This document shows, piece by piece, positions 50,225-57,822 of a DNA stretch of 61,964 bases. Origin of the DNA: JAFGKM01 sp964413825 (GTDB lineage Bacteria; Ratteibacteria; UBA8468; B48-G9; JAFGKM01); the NCBI GenBank assembly GCA_964413825.1, contig CAYPTS010000002.1, positions 1-61,964 of the forward strand. The letters run 5' to 3'. The notes beneath the pieces are model-generated. The model searched no databases, was not told the DNA's origin, and was given only the letters and a program-made list of their open reading frames with translations. Positions within the stretch are counted from its first letter, which is position 1. Each line of letters starts with the position of its first letter. Position numbers and translations under genes: made by a program.

Positions 50225-50908
50225 CTACTCTTCCGAAACTTCAAGCAAGGAAATAGTTAAAGTCTTTCTGGGAAAGAACTTACTAAGAAGATTCGCTATT
50301 ACACAGCCGTCATAAAAAAATACAAAGCCGCTAATCAAAGTGCCTGCTAACCAATTGAGGAATAAGAACATAACGACTATAGACAGGGCAAGCAAACCTA
50401 TCATTGCCGCGTAGATTATGGTATATTCCTTAATAACCTTGAAAATCTTTTCAGCGATAAGGTTGAGTTTGAACGCTTTTTGAAGGTTGTCCTCTTCAAG
50501 ATATACGCAAACCGCAAAAGGAAGGAAATAAAGGGCTATTAGCAGGGATAAAGTGCCTATTGTGTTTAAAATCTGCCCTCTAAGGTAAAATAAAGACAAA
50601 ATTCTGCCTTCGGACAGGGAAAGCATAAACTGCCCCCCTAAAAGCATCAATAAAACGGGTATGGCGGCATAACTTATGCATATAATGAATATGTTGAGGC
50701 CTCTGGTGAAGAGATTTTTGATATTTTCGTCCCACTTCACCGGCGACTTATCCTGCTCTATACTTTTCTTGAGTTTCGTCCCGAGATAGCCGAGAGGCAC
50801 GAGTCCGATGACCGGAATCAGGGTCAGTACGCCTCCGGTGAGAAGGTTAATAATGTTTTTCTGGTTTTTAACAGGGTCTTTAAATGCCTCTTTAATTTTT
50901 TTCTTCAT
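50225..50908 (-). CDS. DUF4013-like multi-TM membrane protein
   Basis: Unknown function; 227 residues with about six hydrophobic segments. KEAFKDPVKNQKNIINLLTGGVLTLIPVIGLVPLGYL near 7-43 and the alternation of pairs of TM helices with short polar loops resemble the DUF4013 group. A cytoplasmic FYDGCVIANLLSKFF segment closes the protein. It overlaps pdxJ by 4 bp, so it is the last gene of the trpS-hisC-pdxJ unit. Confidence 0.6.
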   Translation of the reverse strand: MKKKIKEAFKDPVKNQKNIINLLTGGVLTLIPVIGLVPLGYLGTKLKKSIEQDKSPVKWDENIKNLFTRGLNIFIICISYAAIPVLLMLLGGQFMLSLSEGRILSLFYLRGQILNTIGTLSLLIALYFLPFAVCVYLEEDNLQKAFKLNLIAEKIFKVIKEYTIIYAAMIGLLALSIVVMFLFLNWLAGTLISGFVFFYDGCVIANLLSKFFPRKTLTISLLEVSEE

Positions 50909-51618
50909 GATTTCATTACCTCAAGCATTTCCTTTACCGCCCTTTCAAGCCCCACAAATACCGCCCTGCCGATTATGCTGTAGCCGATGTTGAGTTCCTC
51001 GATGCCTTCAATGCGGCATATAGGGGGGGTGTTTTTTATGTCCAGACCGTGGCCTGCGTTTACCCTTATCCCGATGGAAAGCGCGTATGCTGTTGCAGAG
51101 GAGATTTTTTCCAGTTCTTCACGCACCGCATCTTCCGTTTTTACATTGGCATATCTTCCCGTATGAAGCTCTATGAATTCCGCTCCGGCATCCCTGCTGG
51201 CCGCTATCTGTTTTTCGTCCGGCTCGATGAAAAGGCTGACGCGTATCCCCTTATCCTTGAATTTTTTTATGTTGTCCCGTATACGGGCAAGGTTGTTTGC
51301 CACGTCCAGGCCGCCTTCGGTCGTCAGTTCTTCCCTTTTTTCCGGAACGAGGGTTACCTGGTAAGGTTTCACGTCGAGGGCGATTTTAACTATTTCTTCT
51401 GAAAGCGCCATTTCAAGGTTCAGATACGTTTTAACCGTCTGCTTCAGCAGGTAAACGTCCCTGTCCTGTATGTGCCGCCGGTCTTCCCTCAAATGACATA
51501 CGATTGAGTCACAGCCTGCAATCTCGCACAGAGCCGCGGCATGCACCGGGTCCGGAACCTCCCCCCTTCTCGCCTGCCTCACGGTTGCCACGTGGTCGAT
51601 ATTTATTCCCAGTTTCAT
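50905..51618 (-). CDS. pdxJ: Pyridoxine 5'-phosphate synthase
   Basis: DXP-dependent pathway enzyme that forms PNP from DXP and 3-amino-2-oxopropyl phosphate; TIM barrel, 237 residues. LGINIDHVATVRQARRGEVPDPVHAA near 3-28 is the signature N-terminus, CHLREDRRHI near 40-49, ALSEEIVKIALDVKPYQVTLVPEKREE near 71-97 and SIGIRVNAGHGLDIKN near 185-200 hold active-site residues, and LNIGYSIIGRAVFVGLERAV completes it. HisC immediately upstream is a PLP enzyme. Module G makes up its leader. Confidence 0.95.
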   Translation of the reverse strand: MKLGINIDHVATVRQARRGEVPDPVHAAALCEIAGCDSIVCHLREDRRHIQDRDVYLLKQTVKTYLNLEMALSEEIVKIALDVKPYQVTLVPEKREELTTEGGLDVANNLARIRDNIKKFKDKGIRVSLFIEPDEKQIAASRDAGAEFIELHTGRYANVKTEDAVREELEKISSATAYALSIGIRVNAGHGLDIKNTPPICRIEGIEELNIGYSIIGRAVFVGLERAVKEMLEVMKS

Positions 51619-51642
51619 TGTTCCCCCTGGCTCTCTCTCATT

Positions 51643-51744
51643 GTCATTGCGAGCCCCGTTTTCGGGGGCGCGGCAATCCCGGCCTTAACAGGAGATTGCT
51701 CCGGCTTCGCCCCGCAATGGCAAGCGGTGAGGAGTCCTGATTTT
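51643..51744 (-). repeat. Leader module G (R2 type)
   Basis: Read on the minus strand it starts directly after the hisC stop with AAAATCAGGACTCCTCACCG, continues CTTGCCATTGCGG, GAGCAATCTC, GGGATTGCCGCG, CCCCGTTTTCGGGG-like hairpin and CTCGCAATGAC, and ends 24 bases before the pdxJ ATG (AGGGGGAAC ribosome-binding site). It lacks the GTTCGGGG right flank. Confidence 0.82.
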
Positions 51745-52845
51745 CTATAGTATTTCCGTCAAGTGCCTTACAAGAATGGAATTTTCCTCCGGCGTCCCTA
51801 TTGTTACCCGTGCGTATTCCTGCCCTATTCCCGCCATACTGCGTATGATTATACCCCGCATTTCCAGTTTCTTTATTATGTCCCCGGCATTTCTCTTGAA
51901 ACGGCACAGGATAAAATTTGCCTCGGTGGGGAAGCATTTTACGCCCAGTTTTTCAAGTTCCGGAAAGAGATATTTTTTACCTTCGGTATTGTTAATGTAC
52001 GACTTTTTCACGTATTCTTCGTCGTCGAGGGCGGCAAGCGCCGCTTCCTGCGCCGGCGCCGTTGTGTTGAAAGGCGGACGTATCCGTTCCATGAAACCTG
52101 TTATTTCGCTGTTTGCCGCGCCGTACCCTATCCGGAGCGCCGCAAGGCCGTATATTTTGGAAAACGTCCTCGTTACAATGACGTTTTTGCTTTGCACGTA
52201 GGGATAAGCGGTTCCGAAGTTTTTATCTTCCACGTATTCCATGTATGCCTCGTCGGAAATAATAACTACGTCGTCCGGCACCTTCTCCATGAACCTTGCG
52301 AGCTGGTCGGCGTAAATTATGTTTCCCGTGGGGTTGTTGGGGTTGCACAGTATAATAACCCTTGTCTTAGAGGTGATTTTCGCAAGGAACATGTTCATAT
52401 CATAGGAAAAATCCTCTTTGAGCGGTATCTCGACAGTTTTTGCGCCTATCTTCATCGCAAGTATTTTGTAAATGAGAAAAGACGGGGCCGGGTATATCAC
52501 CTCTTCCCCGGGATTTATAAAAGTCTCCATTGCCATGGATATAATCTCGCTGGAGCCGCTCCCCATGATTATGTTGTCCGGCGCGCATTTTGAAACCTCG
52601 GCGATTCTGTTTTTCAGGTAATAGCCGGAGCCCTCCGGATAGCGGTATATCCTGTCCGCGCATCTTTTGAATGCCTCTGCCGCTTTCGGCGACGGCCCCA
52701 TGGGATTTTCGTTGGATGCCAGTTTGACAATCTTTTCCATGTCCAGTCCGTACGCCCTGTTCAGTTCCTCCATCGGTTTTCCCGGAACGTACGGCGAAAT
52801 CCTTTTTATCCCTTCCCGTACAATTTTTTCAACATTATTGTCCAT
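51745..52845 (-). CDS. hisC: Histidinol-phosphate aminotransferase
   Basis: PLP aminotransferase (fold I) of histidine synthesis; 366 residues. VKLASNENPMGPSPKA near 36-51, GSGSSEIISMAMETFINPGEEV near 95-116 and ILCNPNNPTGN near 164-174 are conserved. The PLP Lys is in TRTFSKIYGLAALRIGYG near 226-243. The C-terminus has ARVTIGTPEENSILVRHL. Some relatives use phenylalanine or tyrosine, but hisA elsewhere in the window supports HisC. It overlaps trpS by 11 bp. Confidence 0.92.
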   Translation of the reverse strand: MDNNVEKIVREGIKRISPYVPGKPMEELNRAYGLDMEKIVKLASNENPMGPSPKAAEAFKRCADRIYRYPEGSGYYLKNRIAEVSKCAPDNIIMGSGSSEIISMAMETFINPGEEVIYPAPSFLIYKILAMKIGAKTVEIPLKEDFSYDMNMFLAKITSKTRVIILCNPNNPTGNIIYADQLARFMEKVPDDVVIISDEAYMEYVEDKNFGTAYPYVQSKNVIVTRTFSKIYGLAALRIGYGAANSEITGFMERIRPPFNTTAPAQEAALAALDDEEYVKKSYINNTEGKKYLFPELEKLGVKCFPTEANFILCRFKRNAGDIIKKLEMRGIIIRSMAGIGQEYARVTIGTPEENSILVRHLTEIL

Positions 52846-53833
52846 ATTTCAATCCCGTTTGGCTTCTTGTTATGTCCATCGTTTCCGCGGCAGTCTTCCT
52901 TGCCTTTGCCGCCCCGTCATTCAGTATATCCCACAGCGCTTTCCTGTTTTTTTCCAGCGCCGCCCTTTTTTCTCTTATGCCGCCAAGATACTGAACAAGC
53001 GCTTCGCCCATCTCGCGTTTGCAATCGGTGCATCCTATAACCGCACTTTTGCATTCTTTTTCTATCTCCCCTGTCCTTCCGGCATTGAAAAGTTTGTGAT
53101 AGGCGAATACCGGACAGGTTTTTGGATGTCCCGGGTCCTTCTTGTATATCCTTTTGGGGTCGGTGAACATCTTGCTTGCCTTTGCCCTGATAACCTCCGG
53201 CGTATCTTTCAGGTAAATGCAGTTGTCGTAGGACTTGCTCATCTTCCTGTTGTCAGTCCCCGGTATCTTCGGGGTTTCCGTCAGAAGCGCCTCGGGCACG
53301 GGAAAGGTTTCCCCGTATAGATAATTGAATCTTTTCGCTATCTCCCTTGTCAGTTCGAGGTGCGGCAGTTGGTCCATCCCTATGGGAACGTGCCCTGCCC
53401 TGTACAAAAGGATGTCCGCCGCCTGCAGTACCGGATATCCCAAAAACCCGTAAGTGTTCAGGTCTTTTGCAATCAACTGCTTCTTCTGTTCCTTGTACAC
53501 GGGGTTTCTCTCAAGCCACGGATTAGGCACTATCATTGAGAAAATCAGGTGCAGTTCCGCATGCTCCGGAACCATAGACTGAACGAATATGGCGGACTTT
53601 TCCGGGTCAAGTCCTGCCGATATGAAGTCCATGGCCACCTCCTCGGCGAAAGTCTTTATCTTCCCCATCGATGCGTATTCGGTGCTCATCGCATGATAGT
53701 CCGCCACCATATAGAAACAGTTGTAGCCCTCGTCCTGCAGTTTCTTCCAGTTGGCGAGCGCCCCGAAAAGATGCCCTATGTGCAAAGGTCCCGTGGACCT
53801 CATGCCGCTCAAGATATTCCCTTTTTTGTTCAT
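52835..53833 (-). CDS. trpS: Tryptophanyl-tRNA synthetase
   Basis: Class Ic synthetase; 332 residues. NILSGMRSTGPLHIGHLFGALANW near 6-29 includes the HIGH motif. VADYHAMST near 43 and GMDQLPHLELTREIAKRFN near 152-170 are active-site segments. KMSKSYDN near 205 is the KMSKS loop. The start codon lies inside a short period-8 AGTTATxx repeat, and there is no clear Shine-Dalgarno sequence. It is followed by hisC in an 11-bp overlap. Confidence 0.95.
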   Translation of the reverse strand: MNKKGNILSGMRSTGPLHIGHLFGALANWKKLQDEGYNCFYMVADYHAMSTEYASMGKIKTFAEEVAMDFISAGLDPEKSAIFVQSMVPEHAELHLIFSMIVPNPWLERNPVYKEQKKQLIAKDLNTYGFLGYPVLQAADILLYRAGHVPIGMDQLPHLELTREIAKRFNYLYGETFPVPEALLTETPKIPGTDNRKMSKSYDNCIYLKDTPEVIRAKASKMFTDPKRIYKKDPGHPKTCPVFAYHKLFNAGRTGEIEKECKSAVIGCTDCKREMGEALVQYLGGIREKRAALEKNRKALWDILNDGAAKARKTAAETMDITRSQTGLKYGQ

Positions 53834-53855
53834 AAGTTCATAACTCCATAACTTA
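53834..53855 (-). repeat. Short period-8 repeat before trpS
   Basis: On the minus strand AGTTATTA-AGTTATGG-AGTTATGA is followed by ACTTATG, so three to four units of eight bases run into the trpS start codon. A degenerate version occurs near 46104-46170. Confidence 0.6.
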
Positions 53856-53863
53856 ATAACTGT

Positions 53864-55201
53864 TTAATTTTGTTCGAGGTGTTCTGAAAAATCAGCGCCC
53901 TGCCCTTTTATGCGCTCGTTCAGGAGCCATTTCCACAAAGGGACAAAACTTATTTTTCCCTCTTCTTTTTCCGTATCCTCTGTGATTAACAAAAGTTTTT
54001 TTACGTTTTTGAACGTATCCCTGAATTCCAGCAGGGAATCAATCTCGCGTTCCTTGAGCATGTTTGAATAGCAAACGTTTATGCCGGTCAAGTCGGAATC
54101 CTCTTTTACGACAAAGTCGACCTCCCGTTTGTTTTTCCAGTAGTAAAGGTCATATCCCCGGGTTTTTAAAACGCTGCCTACCATGTTTTCTGCAAGTTTC
54201 CCTTTGTCTGCGGAAAATCTGAAAGCGATAACGTTTCTTAATCCTGTATCCAGGCAGATTACCTTTTTGGGGTTTACTTTTTGAACTTTCAGAGAATAGG
54301 AAAAAACCGGGAGCAAAAAGAAGTACTGGCTTTCTTCTATGTGCGACAAGTAAGATGTAACGGTTTCCCTCGACATTGTAATCGTCTGTTTCGCAAGATT
54401 ATAGTATGAATTAACGGAAAAACAGGATGTAATGTCCGTAAACAGAAACTTCAGCAAATCTTTCAGCATGTCGGTATTGCTCAGCGCAAATCTTTCGCCG
54501 ATATCCCGGAACACCAGCATGTGAAAATACTCGCTCAGTATCTTTTTTCTCAACATTGCGTCTTGTTCCTTTGCTATTTCAGGAAAAATACCCCATTCGA
54601 TATATTCGTCAAGAAGATTTTTTATCTTGAATCTTAACGGTGTATATTGAAAGTTTTTTTCCAGAGTCAGCCCCTTAAATCTCAGAAATTCGTTAAAATT
54701 CAAGGGATACAGCGGATAACTTACCGTCCTTCCCCTCAAGGACGTTGAAATTTCACGCGACAGCAGTTTGGATGAAGAGCCTGTTATAAAGATTCGTATC
54801 TTCTCTTTCTCGTAAATTCTTCTTACAAAAGTCTCCCATCCGTCTATATTCTGTATCTCGTCGAACAAGAAAAACAAATCAGAGCCCTTATAATCGGGGT
54901 AAAGTTCATAATAAGCGTCTATTAAAAATTGCAGGTCTTTTACCGTTAAAGGCAACAACCTGTCGTCTTCGAAGTTGATATAAACAATTCGTTCTTTCTT
55001 TATGCCATGTTTTTCCGCAAGTGTTTTTATCAATGAAAAAAGGTAAAAACTTTTTCCGCCACGCCTGGGACCGAATAAAGTGATTATCTTTTCGGAGAAG
55101 AGCGGAACTTTTAAATCTCTGCTTATAACAACAGGCAGTTGGCTCGAATGAAATTCCTTGATTATGAATTTAAAAATCTCTTTTCTTGATAAAGTGTTCA
55201 T
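53864..55201 (-). CDS. AAA ATPase with DUF4143-type C-terminus (copy 1)
   Basis: Probable ATPase of the widespread AAA_14/DUF4143 group; 445 residues. Walker A is LFGPRRGGKSFYLF near 42-55. FFLFDEIQNIDGWETFVRRIYE near 111-132 is Walker B with its Trp. ITGSSSKLLSREISTSLRGRTVSYPLYPLNFNEFL near 141-175 is the diagnostic sensor segment. The C-terminal DUF4143 part includes GSVLKTRGYDLYYWKNKREVDFVVKE near 353-378, a restriction-endonuclease-like D...KREVDFVV core. Function is not known; these are common in accessory regions. It follows trpS by 30 bp. Confidence 0.85.
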   Translation of the reverse strand: MNTLSRKEIFKFIIKEFHSSQLPVVISRDLKVPLFSEKIITLFGPRRGGKSFYLFSLIKTLAEKHGIKKERIVYINFEDDRLLPLTVKDLQFLIDAYYELYPDYKGSDLFFLFDEIQNIDGWETFVRRIYEKEKIRIFITGSSSKLLSREISTSLRGRTVSYPLYPLNFNEFLRFKGLTLEKNFQYTPLRFKIKNLLDEYIEWGIFPEIAKEQDAMLRKKILSEYFHMLVFRDIGERFALSNTDMLKDLLKFLFTDITSCFSVNSYYNLAKQTITMSRETVTSYLSHIEESQYFFLLPVFSYSLKVQKVNPKKVICLDTGLRNVIAFRFSADKGKLAENMVGSVLKTRGYDLYYWKNKREVDFVVKEDSDLTGINVCYSNMLKEREIDSLLEFRDTFKNVKKLLLITEDTEKEEGKISFVPLWKWLLNERIKGQGADFSEHLEQN

Positions 55202-55289
55202 CTGTTACATTGTATAATTGTCTTCCGCTCAAGTCAAATATTTATATAAATATGTCTTTTGTGAAAGACAACCTTTTTGCGGGCGCCCA

Positions 55290-55724
55290 TCAATCTCTGC
55301 CGGATTTTGCCTGTGCACAGCGTTTTTTCATTCCAAAGTATTCCAGGACTATTTCCCTGTGGTCGAAGGCAAAGTCCTCCGGAAGGTTGTCTTCCGTGAA
55401 AACTCCCGCATCCGCGGCATCGTCGTCCGCCTTCAAGACCCCCTGCCCTTTCGCCGTGAACACCGTGGAAATAGTATGCTGGCGCGGGTCCCTGTCCGGA
55501 GCCGAATAAGTGTGAAACTGTTTCAGTCCGCAAACGTTCAGCCCCGTTTCTTCTTTCGCTTCCCTTGCCGCCGCATCCTCGAGGCATTCCCCGTAATCCA
55601 CGAATCCTCCGGGTATCGCCCATCCATGGGGGTAGTTTTTTCTTTTAATCAGGACAATGCCTCCGTCCATCTCTATTATGACGTCTACGGTAGGCACCGG
55701 ATTCCTGTATTCCTTCTTTTCCAT
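55290..55724 (-). CDS. Nudix hydrolase
   Basis: Hydrolase of nucleoside diphosphate linked substrates; 144 residues. The Nudix box is GGFVDYGECLEDAAAREAKEETGLNV near 39-64 (G-x5-E-x7-REUxEExGU with U hydrophobic, intact). VDVIIEMDGGIVLIKRKNYPHGWAIPGG precedes it. WAIPGGFVDYGE suggests an ADP-ribose or similar pyrophosphatase. It stands alone between the two ATPase genes on the same strand. Confidence 0.88.
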   Translation of the reverse strand: MEKKEYRNPVPTVDVIIEMDGGIVLIKRKNYPHGWAIPGGFVDYGECLEDAAAREAKEETGLNVCGLKQFHTYSAPDRDPRQHTISTVFTAKGQGVLKADDDAADAGVFTEDNLPEDFAFDHREIVLEYFGMKKRCAQAKSGRD

Positions 55725-55803
55725 TACAACTAATTGTACACCCTCCCCCGCTCGAAATCAAACCTGCAGGCAGGAGAGACTCATCAGAGTCCCGCCACAT
55801 TCA

Positions 55804-56976
55804 CTATTCGCAGTTATCTCCCCTCCCCGTTTCTTTCCGCGCGGACAATAGTTCGGGTAGTTCTTTCAAGGCATCTTTTATGGGCAGGACAGAAATATCT
55901 GCCTGTCTGAGGCGGCGTTCGCCTCCGTAAATAAAATAAGTTTCAGCCTCAGGATAGTCTCTTTTGAAAGCCAGCAGTCCTTTCATCATAGAATTTGACG
56001 TCTTGCCCGTCCTTTTAATTTCAAATGCTTTGATGCCCTTTTCACCGTAGAGAACAAAATCCACCTCCATATTATTGGAGGTTCTCCAGTAAAATATGTT
56101 ATAACCCAGTTTCAGATAGTCGTTTACTGCCTTTAACTCTTGCAAAAAGAGTGTCTCCAAAGCATGTCCGCTTATATCTTCAGGCATATCGAGAGGCCCT
56201 GTAGGTCTTAATGTGCGGTAAATCCCAACGTCAAAGAAATAGAATTTGGGATGAGACGTCAGGCGTCTTTTGGCTCTTTTGGTAAAGACCGGTATCTTAT
56301 AAGAGATAAGGAGGTCTTCCAATATACTGAAATAGTTTTCCACCACTTTGCGCTCTACGCTGCAATCCCGCGCTACCGAAGAAATGTTTAAAACCGAACC
56401 CTGGGAGAAACTTGCAGATTCCAAAAATCTGTAAAATGCGTCCAGTTTTCTTGTTAGTCCTTCCTGTCTGACCTCTTCTTCAATGTAAGTTTTTACATAA
56501 CTTTCCATGTATTCCTTGGGATTTCTCTCTGTGTAGACGCAGGGAAGTTGACCGTAGGTCAATGAATGATTAAGGTCAAATTCTTTTCCCAGTTCTATTA
56601 CGGTAAGCGGATAGAAGTGATATGATAATGCTCTCCCCGCCAGCAAATTTACCCCTTTGCTTCTTATTTTTCTGGCGCTGGAACCTGTTAGTATAAACTT
56701 GCACTTGTTTTTTTCAATGAGTCGATGAACTTCATTAAGGAGTTCCGGAATTCTCTGAATTTCGTCAATAATAATCCAACCATTGAAATTTTTTGGTATA
56801 AAATTTCCAAGCCGTTGGGGATTAGCAAGAAAATCATTGAAAATTTCCGCTTCCAAAAGGTCTAAATAAACCGCATCGGGGAATTCCGATTTGACCCAGG
56901 TAGTTTTCCCTGTGCCCCTGGGTCCGAAAAGAAAGAAACTTTTATCTTCCGGATATTTTAGCAATCTGGAGTACAT
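55804..56976 (-). CDS. AAA ATPase with DUF4143-type C-terminus (copy 2)
   Basis: Same family as the gene at 53864 but a separate paralogue; 390 residues. FLFGPRGTGKTTWVKSEF near 15-32 is Walker A, WIIIDEIQRIPELLNEVHRLIE near 66-87 is Walker B, and FILTGSSARKIRSKGVNLLAGRALSYHFYPLTVIELG near 93-129 the sensor segment. The C-terminal domain has YNIFYWRTSNNMEVDFVLYGEKGIKAFEIKRT near 293-324, with a clear nuclease-like EVDFVL...EIK motif. No partner gene is evident. The role is unknown. Confidence 0.87.
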   Translation of the reverse strand: MYSRLLKYPEDKSFFLFGPRGTGKTTWVKSEFPDAVYLDLLEAEIFNDFLANPQRLGNFIPKNFNGWIIIDEIQRIPELLNEVHRLIEKNKCKFILTGSSARKIRSKGVNLLAGRALSYHFYPLTVIELGKEFDLNHSLTYGQLPCVYTERNPKEYMESYVKTYIEEEVRQEGLTRKLDAFYRFLESASFSQGSVLNISSVARDCSVERKVVENYFSILEDLLISYKIPVFTKRAKRRLTSHPKFYFFDVGIYRTLRPTGPLDMPEDISGHALETLFLQELKAVNDYLKLGYNIFYWRTSNNMEVDFVLYGEKGIKAFEIKRTGKTSNSMMKGLLAFKRDYPEAETYFIYGGERRLRQADISVLPIKDALKELPELLSARKETGRGDNCE

Positions 56977-57248
56977 ACTTCCATTTTACATGTATTTTTG
57001 GAGTTGTCAAGTAAAAATTCATACAGAAGCACAGGCGGTAAAGGGGGCGGGGTTGTCCTTTTCAAAAAATCTTCCCGGGAGATTCCTGCTTGAGAACAGA
57101 TAACTCTCAAGGTAGAACCTTGATTTTTAACCTGTCATAATAAATCTATACGAAGAGGAATCGTTGCGTCAAATAGGAATCTATACGAAACTATCTTCCT
57201 AAAAAGAACTATAGGGAGGCGAATTGCGTCATGTCCTTATTGAATTGC
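56977..57248. other. Gap before the toxin-antitoxin pair with a direct repeat
   Basis: No gene seen. AATCTATACGAA occurs at 57143-57154 and 57178-57189, 35 bp apart, each followed within about 15-50 bases by TTGCGTCA. The repeat lies downstream of the toxin gene, so it is not an operator in the usual place. Nothing else is recognisable. Confidence 0.45.
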
Positions 57249-57509
57249 CTAAATTCCGTAAACGTTTTTTCTGTGACCCACTTTGACAATACAGACAACC
57301 TGCAAGGTGTCGTCTATATAATATAGAATTCTGTAGTTGCCGCGGCGAATCCGGTATTGCGGCCGACCTGACAATTTTCGGCAGTCATGCGGCCTTGGAT
57401 TATCCGCGAGTGAAGATATCCTGTCGATAATATCCCTTATATCCCTGTCGGGAAGCGATTCAATCTCTTTAACTGCCGACCTTTTTACCTCGACCTTATA
57501 TTTTCCCAT
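57249..57509 (-). CDS. RelE/ParE-family toxin
   Basis: Type II toxin, probably a ribosome-dependent mRNA interferase; 86 residues. KYKVEVKRSAVKEIESLP near 3-20 and YRIRRGNYRILYYIDDTLQVVCIVKVGHRKNVYG near 52-85 are RelE-like, including the C-terminal HRKNVY. ParE-type gyrase poisons are less likely because the HRK-x-VY end favours RelE. Its start overlaps the antitoxin stop by 14 bp, the standard layout. Confidence 0.9.
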   Translation of the reverse strand: MGKYKVEVKRSAVKEIESLPDRDIRDIIDRISSLADNPRPHDCRKLSGRPQYRIRRGNYRILYYIDDTLQVVCIVKVGHRKNVYGI

Positions 57510-57729
57510 CGGCCTTCAATTTTTTCAGCAGTGTTTCATAAGATACGCTGGGTTCTTTTACTCTTTGTTCAAACGCCGCAAGGTCTTCACTATCTTCAGC
57601 CAATTCGCGCCGGACAGCTTCGTTCATGATGCCGGATATCGACTGTTCTGTTTCACTCGCTCTCACTTTAAGAATCCTGTGTAAATCAGGGTCAAGATAA
57701 ATCGTCGTTCGTTTTGTCATGGCCGCCAT
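57496..57729 (-). CDS. Ribbon-helix-helix antitoxin
   Basis: CopG/RHH-type antitoxin paired with the RelE-like toxin; 77 residues. MTKRTTIYLDPDLHRILKVRASETEQSISGIMNEAVRREL near 4-43 is a full strand-helix-helix DNA-binding domain, and the remaining 35 residues should wrap the toxin. AAAGGAGG stands six bases before ATG 57729. It likely binds the palindrome between its -35 and -10 boxes. Confidence 0.9.
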   Translation of the reverse strand: MAAMTKRTTIYLDPDLHRILKVRASETEQSISGIMNEAVRRELAEDSEDLAAFEQRVKEPSVSYETLLKKLKADGKI

Positions 57730-57769
57730 ACAGTACCTCCTTTATCTCCTATTACATTCTTCCTGTAAC

Positions 57770-57798
57770 ACTATAACATCATAATGTTTTAATGTCAA
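57770..57798 (-). promoter_or_regulatory. Promoter and operator of the toxin-antitoxin operon
   Basis: On the minus strand TTGACA (57798-57793), exactly 17 bp, TATAGT (57775-57770). The spacer contains AACATCATAATGTT (57775-57788), a palindrome with 5-bp arms, placed for repression by the antitoxin. Confidence 0.8.
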
Positions 57799-57822
57799 CA
57801 GGCAGGTACTATTTTTTAGCCT

